A stretch of 64,000 nucleotides of DNA from Bradyrhizobium sp. SZCCT0148 (GTDB lineage: Bacteria > Pseudomonadota > Alphaproteobacteria > Rhizobiales > Xanthobacteraceae), in NCBI RefSeq assembly GCF_018129985.1, contig NZ_JAFCKT010000001.1, positions 1,302,001-1,366,000 on the forward strand. The letters run 5' to 3'. Positions 43,193 to 51,758 of the stretch are shown here, piece after piece (positions within the stretch are counted from its first letter, which is position 1; each line of letters opens with the position of its first letter). The position numbers and the translations under genes are program-made. The notes beneath the pieces are model-generated. The model made no database searches. It was given only the letters and a program-made list of their open reading frames with translations, and had not been told where the DNA came from.

Positions 43193-44302
43193 ATGATGGC
43201 AAACGCGCCTGCTAATATATTGATCGAGCTGGAGGATGCGGTCGCAACCTGCCCGTTGGACCGCTGCGCCCGCATCCTCGAAGGTATTTTGCAGCTGCTC
43301 AGCGGCAGCCGCGACCGGCGCCAGCAATTGCTTGCCACTGTCGTCGACCGGATCCTGCTGCGATTGGTGGAGCGGCTCGAGGTCAGCGCGCTGATCCAAC
43401 TCGGCGATGCGCTTGCCGAACTCGAAGCGGCTCCACCGGAGACTTCGAGACGTCTTGCCTCGCACGACGATCCCGACGTCGCCTGCCGCGTTCTGCTCAA
43501 ATCGCTCGCGCTGTCCGCGTCCGATCTCAAAACGATCGCGATGACGAGCGGCGCGCCGCAGCAGCTCGCGATTGCTGCCCGCGCGCGCATCGAACCACAA
43601 TTGACCGAGACACTCATCAGGCGCGGCGGCCGCGCCGTCCTCCTCGCGCTGATCGGCAACGCGGGCGCACAATTCTCCGACGCCGCCTACGTCGCGCTCG
43701 TCGAGACGTGCGCAAGCGATGACGAACTCACGAAGGCTCTGGCGCTGAGACCAGGCACGCCAGATCCGGTCTTGAAGAAATTGCTGTCGGCCTCGCCGGC
43801 CTCCAACGCTCGCGCGGAGACAAAGGCCTCCCCCGTTTTGGCTCCGCAAGCGGCAGCGCCGATTGTGCCCCGGTTGCCCAGTGCGGCAGACTATGCAAGC
43901 GCACGGCCGGAGATCGTCGCGCTCAACCGCATCGGCAAGCTCAACGACTCCACGGTGAATCGCTTCGCGATCCGCGGCGAGACCGCCAATTTGCTCACAG
44001 CCTTGTCGGTGCTTTCGGGCACTCCCATCGAGATCGTCGAGCACGTCATGACTGACCGCGATTGCGAAGGGCTGGTCATGGCCTGCCGGGCTTCGCGGCT
44101 GAACTGGCAGACCACGCTCGCCATCCTGAGCAACCGCAGCTGGACCAGGCTTTCCTTTGCCGAGCGCGAACGCGCACAGCTCATTTTCGAGACGCTGCTT
44201 CTGTCGACCAGCCAGTGGACGGTGCGGTGGGGACAGATCGCCGCAAGCGTCAAGGGGAGCGATCGGGGAAATCGCGTCGCAAAAGCGGGGGGTAACCGAT
44301 GA
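43193..44302 (+). CDS. DUF2336-domain protein (c-di-GMP/polar-signalling context)
   Basis: 369 residues, mostly helical with HEAT-like segments (RILEGILQLLSG and SRRLASHDDPDVACRVLLKSLAL). DUF2336 proteins are found in alphaproteobacteria beside PilZ, two-component and c-di-GMP genes. The domain runs through most of the length, and the tail is short and basic (KGSDRGNRVAKAGGNR). Its stop codon overlaps the start of the PilZ gene by 4 bases, and the HD-GYP gene follows 48 bases after that. It probably acts as a helical scaffold or effector in this set. Confidence 0.8.
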   Translation: MMANAPANILIELEDAVATCPLDRCARILEGILQLLSGSRDRRQQLLATVVDRILLRLVERLEVSALIQLGDALAELEAAPPETSRRLASHDDPDVACRVLLKSLALSASDLKTIAMTSGAPQQLAIAARARIEPQLTETLIRRGGRAVLLALIGNAGAQFSDAAYVALVETCASDDELTKALALRPGTPDPVLKKLLSASPASNARAETKASPVLAPQAAAPIVPRLPSAADYASARPEIVALNRIGKLNDSTVNRFAIRGETANLLTALSVLSGTPIEIVEHVMTDRDCEGLVMACRASRLNWQTTLAILSNRSWTRLSFAERERAQLIFETLLLSTSQWTVRWGQIAASVKGSDRGNRVAKAGGNR

Positions 44303-44631
44303 AGTTCGATGGCCGCAAGATGGCGCGCGTGCGGATGGACCACCGGCAGCCCGTCAACCTGATGGGCTCCGACGGCACGTGGCGGCGCAGCTGCGTACTA
44401 CTCGACGTGTCGCAGACAGGCGCAAAGCTCGAGGTCGAGGGCACGTTGGACGTGCTGCAGGCCAAGGAATTCTTCATGTTGCTGTCGTCGACCGGGCTCG
44501 CCTATCGGCGCTGCGAGCTGGTCTGGATTGATGGCACCACGGCGGGCATTCACTTCATCACCGCCGATGGCAAGAAGCGGCCCGCGATCGCGCCGTCAGC
44601 CGCTCCTCAAAGCGCGGTCCAAAGCAAATAG
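44299..44631 (+). CDS. PilZ-domain c-di-GMP-binding protein
   Basis: 110 residues. The c-di-GMP motif is intact: RMDHR (R-x-x-x-R, residues 12-16) and DVSQTGA (D-x-S-x-x-G). The beta-barrel follows with AKLEVEG and FFMLLSSTGLAYRRCELVWI. Such stand-alone PilZ proteins alter motility, exopolysaccharide or surface attachment when c-di-GMP rises. It overlaps DUF2336 upstream and is followed by an HD-GYP phosphodiesterase. Confidence 0.93.
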   Translation: MKFDGRKMARVRMDHRQPVNLMGSDGTWRRSCVLLDVSQTGAKLEVEGTLDVLQAKEFFMLLSSTGLAYRRCELVWIDGTTAGIHFITADGKKRPAIAPSAAPQSAVQSK

Positions 44632-44679
44632 GCCGACATTCATCCCACCCATTGGAATCGTGACAGACCAGGTCAAACC

Positions 44680-45795
44680 GTGCAGAACGCGCGAACCATT
44701 CTCAGCCCAGATCGGGGCGCCAACGGCGAGAAGGACCCGGCCCGCGCCTTCGTGCATGTGCTGGCCGACACGTCCGACAAGCTGGCCGGCGTTTGCTCGA
44801 TCCTCGAGGAGCGCTTCGTCGTCGCGGGCGAACGGTTGGACGCCGAGGCCAAGCTGTCGCAGGTGCCCTCTGCCATCGTCATTCGTGCCGAGCTGCGCGA
44901 CGTCGACAACATCGCGGCCATCAAGAAGCGCGCCTGCAAGCTCGCCAAGGCGAAGAAGCGGATCTTCCTCCTCGAGCACACTTCGCACGTCGGTATCTCG
45001 CAAGCCTACGCGCTCGGGGCGACGCACGTCCTGCCCGGGACCATCAACCGGAACAAGCTGCTGTCCACTCTGTCAGATCCAGCGGGTCCACCCTCCGCCT
45101 CGCCGGGCGAGACAGCCCAGTCCGACAACGCGGTCGAGGCCGCGGCAACCGCGATCGCCTCGATGTTCACGGCAGTTGCGCTTGGCCAGCCTCTTGACGT
45201 CGATGGCACCAGGGAGGCCGGCCGGCAGATTGCCGATCACATTGCCGCGCGAGGCCTTTCGGAATGGCTCACGACCGTGCGGCGCCACCACGAGGGAACC
45301 TATCAGCACTGCCTGCTCGTGACGGGTGTCGCCGTCGACTTTGGCCTGAGCCTCGGTGTCGGAAGGACCGACCTGGAGCGGCTCTACTCGGCGGCCATGT
45401 TCCACGACATCGGCAAGGCGCAAATTCCGCTTGCCATTCTCGACAAGCCGGGCCGCCTCGATGCGGAGGAACGCGCCCTGATCGAGACCCACCCGGTCGC
45501 CGGCTACGACTTCCTCAAAGGACACGACAAAATCTCGCCGGAGATCCTCGATGCCGTTCGCCATCATCACGAATATCTCGACGGCAGCGGCTATCCCGAT
45601 GCGCTCTGCGCCGAGAGCATTGGCGACATCGTGAGAATTCTCACCATCTCCGACATCTTTGCAGCGCTGATCGAGCACCGGCATTACAAGCCGACCATGC
45701 CGCGCGCGGAAGCCTACGAAATATTGCGCGGGATGGGCGGAAAACTGGAGAAAGCCCTGGTGACCTCGTTCAAGCAGGTCGCACTCACGCGGTGA
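44680..45795 (+). CDS. HD-GYP c-di-GMP phosphodiesterase with a degenerate receiver
   Basis: 371 residues from a GTG at 44680. Residues 20-135 have a receiver-like fold, but the phospho-acceptor Asp is not evident (PSAIVIRAELRDVDN), so it may be a pseudo-receiver. The catalytic domain has MFHDIGKAQIP (HD) and HHHEYLDGSGYP (HHE, GYP), the full HD-GYP signature, which binds a bi- or trimetal centre and cleaves c-di-GMP to GMP. It lies 48 bases after the PilZ gene, so the three genes are probably one transcript. Confidence 0.92.
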   Translation: MQNARTILSPDRGANGEKDPARAFVHVLADTSDKLAGVCSILEERFVVAGERLDAEAKLSQVPSAIVIRAELRDVDNIAAIKKRACKLAKAKKRIFLLEHTSHVGISQAYALGATHVLPGTINRNKLLSTLSDPAGPPSASPGETAQSDNAVEAAATAIASMFTAVALGQPLDVDGTREAGRQIADHIAARGLSEWLTTVRRHHEGTYQHCLLVTGVAVDFGLSLGVGRTDLERLYSAAMFHDIGKAQIPLAILDKPGRLDAEERALIETHPVAGYDFLKGHDKISPEILDAVRHHHEYLDGSGYPDALCAESIGDIVRILTISDIFAALIEHRHYKPTMPRAEAYEILRGMGGKLEKALVTSFKQVALTR

Positions 45796-45827
45796 GCCCC
45801 AGGCAAAGACGGCGCAGCGAGCCCGGT

Positions 45828-46076
45828 CTAGTGGATGGCACGATGATGACTGGCGCGGCGCGGGATAGACCGGCAGGCCAGCCCGTCGGCCAGCAGCTTC
45901 ATGTCCTCATGCCGGCCGCTGCGTATCAAGCGGCCGAACTCCTCTGGCGTAAAAGGTAGACTTGGATCACCATCGATTGGGCGCCGCAATCGCGGGCCGA
46001 AGAACCGCCGAACCAGACTAGCCAGCCGCCGCATGTCAAATTCCCTCGCGCCAGCAACAAAGCTCTCACGAGGCAT
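45828..46076 (-). CDS. Small basic protein
   Basis: 82 residues; GGAGGAACAAT precedes the ATG at 46076, a strong ribosome binding site. Basic in the first half (RRLASLVRRFFGPRLRRP), then SLPFTPEEFGRLIRSGRHEDMKLLADGLACRSIP. No family recognised. It overlaps nothing and sits between two convergent genes. Confidence 0.55.
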   Translation of the reverse strand: MPRESFVAGAREFDMRRLASLVRRFFGPRLRRPIDGDPSLPFTPEEFGRLIRSGRHEDMKLLADGLACRSIPRRASHHRAIH

Positions 46077-46166
46077 ATTGTTCCTCCCGCGTCTTCGAGA
46101 TTGCAAGAGGCCGCAAGGAGTCCGCACCAAAAATTTCCGCCGGAGAAGAATCTCCTCTCTGTCGCC

Positions 46167-46844
46167 CTAGTCGACAAAACCGACGTAGCGCACGAACTCC
46201 TGATTGTGCTCGCGATCCGAGCGCACGGCATTCGCGGCAAAATCCTCGTCAGGATAGCCCATCGCGACGCAGGTCATGATCACCTCGTCTTCCGGAATTT
46301 TCGCGACCTCGCGGACGATGTCGGAGCGCATGATGCCCTGCCCGTTGATGACGGAGCCGAGACCGCGATCCCATGCCGCGAGCACGATGCCGTAGCAGAG
46401 CGCGCCGAGATCGAAATGGCAGACGGCGCCGGGGTCCAGCACGCGATCGTAGGTCAGGACGAGCGAGACCGGCGCGTCGAACTGGCGGAAGCCGCGCAGC
46501 ACCCAGTCCTGCCGCATCGGCTTGTCGTCGCGCGCGATCCCCATCGCGCCGAACAGCTTCTTGGCGATGTCGACCTGCCGCGTGCGATGCACGCCCTGGT
46601 ATTCCCCGTGGCTGACGATGTCGCGTTTGACCTTGGCCCCGCCGATCATCTCTTCCATGTTGCGGCGGCGAAGCTCCTCGAGCGGCGGGCCGGTGAGCAC
46701 ATGGACGTGCCAGGGCTGGGTGTTCATCGACGACGGCGCGCGCTTGGCACTCTCGATGATCGCCTCGATCACCGCGCGCGGCACCGGCTCGTTCCGGAAG
46801 CCGCGCACGCTGCGGCGCGACTGGACCAGCGTTTCGAATTCCAC
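46167..46844 (-). CDS. Nitroreductase-family FMN enzyme
   Basis: 225 residues from a GTG at 46844 with GGGAGG 8 bases upstream. FETLVQSRRSVRGFRNEPVP gives the RRSxR FMN-binding element, KRAPSSMNTQPWHVHVL the substrate loop, and GLGSVINGQGI the C-terminal flavin site. The frame is open for another 380 codons upstream, but that part is antisense to the esterase gene and is rejected. The enzyme reduces nitro groups or quinones with NAD(P)H. It is divergent from the esterase gene, 105 bases apart. Confidence 0.87.
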   Translation of the reverse strand: MEFETLVQSRRSVRGFRNEPVPRAVIEAIIESAKRAPSSMNTQPWHVHVLTGPPLEELRRRNMEEMIGGAKVKRDIVSHGEYQGVHRTRQVDIAKKLFGAMGIARDDKPMRQDWVLRGFRQFDAPVSLVLTYDRVLDPGAVCHFDLGALCYGIVLAAWDRGLGSVINGQGIMRSDIVREVAKIPEDEVIMTCVAMGYPDEDFAANAVRSDREHNQEFVRYVGFVD

Positions 46845-46949
46845 CTCGTAAACCTCCCTGCCGTTCGCTCGGCCTTGAACACCGTTGCCGATGCGGCTCG
46901 CGAAACTTATGCTACCCCGCAAGCAAGACCAAGAACCCAGTGAGGAACA

Positions 46950-47912
46950 ATGCCCGCACCGCTCGATCCCGTCATCGCCCAGATCATTCCGCTGCTGCCG
47001 CTGCGCGATCCCACCGCGATGACGCCACAGAGCGCCCGCGATTCCTTGCGTGCACTGGCTGCCTCCCGCGCCGCCGTTCCGCCGCCACCAGTCGAGACCG
47101 TGCAGGATATCGAGGTGCGCGGCGGCGCCGGCCCGCTTGCTGCCCGCGTCTACCGGATCGGCACCACGCCCGCGCCGACCGTGGTGTTCTTCCACGGCGG
47201 CGGCTGGGTCGCCGGCGACATCGAAACCCACGACCGGCAGGCGCGCAACCTCGCCATCGAGACCGGCGCGGTCGTCATCTCGGTCGATTATCGTCGCCCG
47301 CCCGAGACACGGTTTCCCGGCGCTTTCGAGGATGCGTTCGCGGCGGTCTACGACATCTTCAACCGCGTCGCGGAATTTGGTGGCGACGCAAGACGTTTCG
47401 GTGTTGCCGGCGATAGCGCCGGCGGCAATCTCGCGGCCACCACCGCCATTGCCTGCCGCGACGCCGGCATCAGGCTTGCCGGGCAATTGCTGGTCTATCC
47501 CGTAACCGACGTCCTTGGCGCCTACGCGGATGCCGGCGAGAACGCGCGCTATCCTTCGCGCGCCGAGAATGCCGAGGGATACTTTCTGACGCGTGCCACC
47601 ATGGAATGGTTCTGCGGCCATTATCTCGCCGACCCCGCTCACGCCCTTGACTGGCGCGTCTCGCCGCTGCGGGCACCGTCTCTGGCTGGCCTTGCGCCCG
47701 CGGTCGTGACCACCGCCTGGTTCGATCCCCTGCGCGACGAAGGGACGGCCTATGCGCGGGCGCTGGAGGCTGCCGGCGTGCCCGTCAAGCACCATGAAGG
47801 CCCCGGCCTGATCCACGGCTATTTTGGTCTCGGCGATGCCTCCGAGGTCGCGCGCGCCGAAGCGCAGCGCGCCCGGGCCGACTTCAAGGCTTTGCTCATG
47901 CAGGGCGCATGA
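46950..47912 (+). CDS. Alpha/beta hydrolase, HSL/acetyl-esterase family
   Basis: 320 residues. HGGGW (82-86) is the oxyanion-hole motif of the hormone-sensitive-lipase family and GDSAGG (154-159, Ser156) the nucleophile elbow. The Asp is in TAWFDPLRDEG and the His in LIHGYFGL. An acyl esterase acting on short-chain esters or aryl esters. Divergent from the nitroreductase gene. Confidence 0.93.
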   Translation: MPAPLDPVIAQIIPLLPLRDPTAMTPQSARDSLRALAASRAAVPPPPVETVQDIEVRGGAGPLAARVYRIGTTPAPTVVFFHGGGWVAGDIETHDRQARNLAIETGAVVISVDYRRPPETRFPGAFEDAFAAVYDIFNRVAEFGGDARRFGVAGDSAGGNLAATTAIACRDAGIRLAGQLLVYPVTDVLGAYADAGENARYPSRAENAEGYFLTRATMEWFCGHYLADPAHALDWRVSPLRAPSLAGLAPAVVTTAWFDPLRDEGTAYARALEAAGVPVKHHEGPGLIHGYFGLGDASEVARAEAQRARADFKALLMQGA

Positions 47913-47919
47913 GCAGCCG

Positions 47920-48387
47920 CTAGGCGCGCGGCACAGGCTGCGCCGCCGCGTGCCCCCAGGTTTCGTCCCAATCCTGACCGGCAGCATCGACGACACGACC
48001 GTCGGCTTCGAAGAATTTGTTTGGCACCTGGAAGATCGCCAGGATCAAGGCCCCCTCCGGACACCAGGCGGCATGCCGGCTGCCCGCCTCGCGCCAGATG
48101 AATTCGCCGGCCTTGCAGGCAACGCCCTTGGCCGGCCCCTCCTTGTCGACGAGCGCGCCTTCGATCACCCAGCTCTGCTCGATGCCGACATGCTCGTGAT
48201 CGGGCAGCACCGATCCCGGCGCAAATCGCATCAAGGCGGTCATCAGGCCGGTCCGGCGATCGAACAGCAGCGTCTTGGCCTCGCAGCCTGGAAAGCGCGT
48301 CGTCTGCCAATCCATGTCCTGAGGCCGAACCAGATGCGAATGCTGATCGGCGGCTTCCGAGTGTTTGGCGATCACGGCGTCCATCAC
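47920..48387 (-). CDS. Cupin-fold protein (ChrR-like)
   Basis: 155 residues. LPDHEHVGIEQSWVIEGALVDKEG holds the first cupin motif with two His and one Glu for metal binding; the second motif has its His in EAGSRHAAWCPEG. It matches ChrR-cupin and dioxygenase-type folds. It converges with the esterase gene. Probably a metal-dependent enzyme or sensor. Confidence 0.82.
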   Translation of the reverse strand: MMDAVIAKHSEAADQHSHLVRPQDMDWQTTRFPGCEAKTLLFDRRTGLMTALMRFAPGSVLPDHEHVGIEQSWVIEGALVDKEGPAKGVACKAGEFIWREAGSRHAAWCPEGALILAIFQVPNKFFEADGRVVDAAGQDWDETWGHAAAQPVPRA

Positions 48388-48587
48388 GATGCTCCGTCCG
48401 GTTAAGCTGGCCGAGCCTAGCAGGGTTGCCCGGCGCGGTCAGCGAGCACTGCAACAGGACGCGAGCCCAGCCAACGCCAACCCGGAAAAATCGCCAGCCG
48501 GACCGGACGGCGGGCCTCCATCCAGCTTGATTGCGCCACGATTCCCGGTTCCTATCTCTCCACCATTTCTGGTTTACGGAGACACCC

Positions 48588-48836
48588 ATGATGAAGCGGA
48601 TTTTCCTGGCTGCGATCCTTGCCACCTTTGCAGCAGGCTCGGCCTTCGCGGACGACACCTGCGAGAGCAAGGCGGTCGGCAAGGACGGCAAGGCGCTGGC
48701 CGGCGCCGCCAAGGCCTCGTTCCTCAAGAAGTGCAAGGCGGACGCCTGTACGCCCAAGGCCGTCAGCGCCGATGGCAAGCCGCTCGCCGGCGCTGCCAAG
48801 AACAGCTTCATGAAGAAGTGCGAGATGGGCGCGTAA
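48588..48836 (+). CDS. Exported PsiF-like protein with two tandem repeats
   Basis: 82 residues. The signal peptide (1-22, ending AFA) is followed by two near-identical 28-residue repeats starting CESKAVGKDGK and CTPKAVSADGK. Both contain LAGAAK-x-SF-x-KKC. They resemble PsiF repeats (phosphate-starvation-inducible family). Each repeat begins and ends with a cysteine, so disulfides are likely. Function unknown. Confidence 0.72.
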   Translation: MMKRIFLAAILATFAAGSAFADDTCESKAVGKDGKALAGAAKASFLKKCKADACTPKAVSADGKPLAGAAKNSFMKKCEMGA

Positions 48837-48855
48837 GTTGCTGTGACACTCTCGT

Positions 48856-49012
48856 GTGCTGGATGCAGCGCAGCGCTTCTCCGGCGATGCGAAGCATCGT
48901 CCGGGGCTGTGCGCTGCAGAGCCGCGGCCCATGCCTTCTGCATGGTTCGATAGATGGGTCCCGGCTCTGCGCAGCAGCGTTAAACGCTGCAGCGCGTCCG
49001 GGACACGAGACG
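48856..49012. repeat. Dispersed intergenic repeat (family F), copy 2
   Basis: Contains CTCTGCGCAGCA and CTGCAGCGCGTCCGGGACAC (48955-49012), shared with the opposite-oriented copy at 29328-29400. The first part (48858-48950) has its own CGATGCGAAGCATCG hairpin. Confidence 0.6.
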
Positions 49013-49041
49013 TCCGGATCGGGCCTCTACTGGTTTCGCCA

Positions 49042-49917
49042 TCACTCGCGCTTGAACCGATAGTCAAACGCCCCGCCCAGAGGCTTGATGAGCCCGACCG
49101 TCGGAGCCGGGAAATGAACCGGCAAGATCAGCGTGTCGGTGTCCGCAACTGACGAAAAAAACTTCCGCCGCGACACCGCCGATTGTTTCGGCTCCCAATC
49201 CGGCTTCGCCGACCAGTCCGGCTCGCGGCACTGGATCTGGTGATGCATGAGATCGCCCGCGACCACCGCGCGCTGGCCCTTCGAGACAATGTTCACGCAG
49301 CAATGGCAGGGCGAATGCCCCGGCGTCGGCGTCAGCGTGACAGTGTCGTCGAGCGCGTAATCGTCGTCGACCAGGAGCGCCTGCCCGGCCTCGACGATCG
49401 GCAGGCAATTGTCGCGAAACACGGTACCGGGCGGATTGCTGCCCTTGGCGTGCTCGGCCTCCCAGGCCGCGTACTCGCCCTTGTGGAAGACGTATTTGGC
49501 ATTCGGAAACGTCGGCACCCAGCGACCGTCGCGCAAACTCGTATTCCAGCCGGTGTGATCGATGTGCAGATGCGTACAGAACACGTAGTCGATCTGCTCG
49601 AAAGAGATGCCGAGCGCGAACAGCTCGTTGCGCCAGCGCTCCTTGCCGGGAAAATCGAACGGCGGCGGATGGCCCTTGTCCTCGCCGGTGCAGGTATCGA
49701 CCAGGATGGTGTAGCGCGGCGTGCGCACGACAAAGGTCTGATAGGTGATGACGATCATGCCGCGCGCGGCGTCGAACACCTCCGGCTCCATCGTCGGCAG
49801 ATGATGGGCGAACACGCCGTCGTCATAGGCCGGGAAGAAATCCTGCGGCCGCCGCCATGGCCCTTCCCGCTCGATCACCGCATCGATGGTGATGTCGCCG
49901 ATCCGAAGTTGCTTCAT
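49042..49917 (-). CDS. MBL-fold metallo-hydrolase
   Basis: 291 residues; GGGGAGCGAACCACC precedes the ATG at 49917. THLHIDH (116-121) is the metallo-beta-lactamase HxHxDH motif. PTPGHSPCH and VAGDLMHH provide the next ligands, and LPVHFPAPTVG the last His. The family includes lactonases, glyoxalase II and quorum-quenching enzymes. The long N-terminal beta-strand section (REGPWRRPQDFFPAYDDG) is typical of the lactonase-like branch. Substrate unknown. Confidence 0.9.
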   Translation of the reverse strand: MKQLRIGDITIDAVIEREGPWRRPQDFFPAYDDGVFAHHLPTMEPEVFDAARGMIVITYQTFVVRTPRYTILVDTCTGEDKGHPPPFDFPGKERWRNELFALGISFEQIDYVFCTHLHIDHTGWNTSLRDGRWVPTFPNAKYVFHKGEYAAWEAEHAKGSNPPGTVFRDNCLPIVEAGQALLVDDDYALDDTVTLTPTPGHSPCHCCVNIVSKGQRAVVAGDLMHHQIQCREPDWSAKPDWEPKQSAVSRRKFFSSVADTDTLILPVHFPAPTVGLIKPLGGAFDYRFKRE

Positions 49918-49988
49918 GGTGGTTCGCTCCCCTTTTTTGCAAGGAGCGTAGCGCAAGTCGCTAACCCGTCAAGCGACGCCGCGACATG

Positions 49989-51611
49989 CTAGCTCCGCAG
50001 CCCCGGCGCTTCCTGCCCGGTGCGCGCGACGTATTCCGTGTAGCCGCCGCCGAACTGGTGGATGCCTTCCGGCGTCAGCTCCAGCACGCGGTTCGACAGC
50101 GTCGCCAGGAAGTGACGGTCATGCGAGACGAACAGCATGGTGCCCTCGAAATCCGACAGCGCATTGATCAGCATTTCCTTGGTGGCAAGGTCGAGATGGT
50201 TGGTCGGCTCGTCCAGCACCAGGAAGTTCGGCGGGTCGAACAGCATCTTGGCCATCACCAGCCGCGCCTTCTCGCCGCCCGAGAGCACGCGGCAGCGCTT
50301 CTCGACGTCGTCGCCGGAGAAGCCGAAGCAGCCCGCAAGCGCGCGCAGGGATCCCTGCCCCGCGGTCGGAAACGCGTATTCGAGTGACTGGAACACCGTC
50401 TGCTCGCCATCGAGCAGGTCCATCGCGTGCTGGGCGAAATAGCCCATCTTGACGCTGCCGCCGACCGCCACCGTGCCCTGGTCCGGCTCGCTCGCGCCCG
50501 CAACGAGCTTGAGCAGCGTCGATTTGCCCGCGCCGTTGACGCCCATCACGGCCCAGCGCTCCCTGCGCCGGATCATGAAATCGAGCCCGTCATAGATGCG
50601 CTTGCTGCCGTATCCCTTGTGGACGCTCTTGAGCGCCACGACGTCCTCGCCCGAGCGCGGCGCCGGCGGAAAATCGAATGCCACGCTCTGGCGCCGCCGC
50701 GGCGGCTCGACCCGCTCGATCTTGTCGAGCTTCTTCACCCGGCTCTGCACCTGCGCCGCATGAGAGGCGCGCGCCTTGAAGCGCTCGATGAACTTGATTT
50801 CCTTCGCGAGCATGGCCTGCTGGCGCTCGAACTGCGCCTGCTGCTGCTTCTCGTTCTGCGCGCGCTGCTGCTCGTAGAATTCGTAATCGCCGGTATAGGT
50901 GGTGAGCGAGCCGCTATCGATCTCGATCACCTTGGAGATCACGCGGTTGATGAACTCGCGGTCATGCGAGGTCATCAAGAGCGTGCCTTCGTAATCGTGT
51001 AGGAATTTTTCCAACCAGATCAGGCTTTCGATGTCGAGATGGTTGCTCGGCTCGTCGAGCAGCATGACATCGGGACGCATCAGGAGGATGCGGGCGAGCG
51101 CCACGCGCATCTTCCAGCCGCCGGAGAGCTTTCCGACATCGCCCTCCATCATCTCCTGACTGAAGCCGAGGCCGGACAGCGCCTCGCGCGCGCGGCCGTC
51201 CAGCGCATAGCCGTCGAGCTCCTCGAACCTGTGCTGCACCTCGCCGTAGCGGGTGATGATCTCGTCCATCTGGTCGGCCTTGTCGGGATCGGCCATGGCG
51301 GCCTCGAGCTCGCGCAGCTCGGCCGCGACCTCGCTGACCGGACCGGCCCCATCCATCACCTCGGCCACGGCACTGCGGCCAGACATCTCGCCGACGTCCT
51401 GGTTGAAATAGCCGATGGTGATGCCGCGATCGGTCGAAACCTGCCCCTCGTCTGGCAATTCCTCGCCGGCGATCATCCGGAACAGCGTGGTCTTGCCGGC
51501 GCCGTTCGGCCCGACCAGGCCGATCTTCTCGCCCTTGTTGAGGGCGGCGGAGGCTTCGATGAACAGGATCTGGTGGCCGGCTTGCTTGCTGACGTTGTCG
51601 AGGCGGATCAT
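49989..51611 (-). CDS. ABC-F ATPase, YbiT/Uup type
   Basis: 540 residues with two ATPase cassettes and no membrane region. Cassette 1: GPNGAGKTT, LSGGWKMR and VMLLDEPSNHLD. Cassette 2: GVNGAGKST, LSGGEKAR and FLVLDEPTNHLD. The linker (about residues 240-300: NEKQQQAQFERQQAMLAKEIKFIERF) is a charged helical pair that reaches the ribosome E/P site. ABC-F proteins rescue stalled translation or protect from ribosome-targeting antibiotics. A lone gene. Confidence 0.95.
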   Translation of the reverse strand: MIRLDNVSKQAGHQILFIEASAALNKGEKIGLVGPNGAGKTTLFRMIAGEELPDEGQVSTDRGITIGYFNQDVGEMSGRSAVAEVMDGAGPVSEVAAELRELEAAMADPDKADQMDEIITRYGEVQHRFEELDGYALDGRAREALSGLGFSQEMMEGDVGKLSGGWKMRVALARILLMRPDVMLLDEPSNHLDIESLIWLEKFLHDYEGTLLMTSHDREFINRVISKVIEIDSGSLTTYTGDYEFYEQQRAQNEKQQQAQFERQQAMLAKEIKFIERFKARASHAAQVQSRVKKLDKIERVEPPRRRQSVAFDFPPAPRSGEDVVALKSVHKGYGSKRIYDGLDFMIRRRERWAVMGVNGAGKSTLLKLVAGASEPDQGTVAVGGSVKMGYFAQHAMDLLDGEQTVFQSLEYAFPTAGQGSLRALAGCFGFSGDDVEKRCRVLSGGEKARLVMAKMLFDPPNFLVLDEPTNHLDLATKEMLINALSDFEGTMLFVSHDRHFLATLSNRVLELTPEGIHQFGGGYTEYVARTGQEAPGLRS

Positions 51612-51758
51612 GGGGTCTTTTCAGGGGGGATTTTTGCGTTGCAGCGTCATAGGCCATGCGGGCCGCCGGGGGAAGCCCGGCGGGACGCGGGATTCCCGCC
51701 GAAAGCAGCCCATTTTCGCTCGAAGCGGCCGTAGACGGGCCACCTGGCCCAAGGCTGG

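Noticed and set aside
46845..47996. An N-terminal extension of the nitroreductase of about 380 residues
   Set aside because: It is antisense to the alpha/beta hydrolase, which has intact HGGGW and GDSAGG motifs. A ribosome binding site precedes the GTG at 46844.
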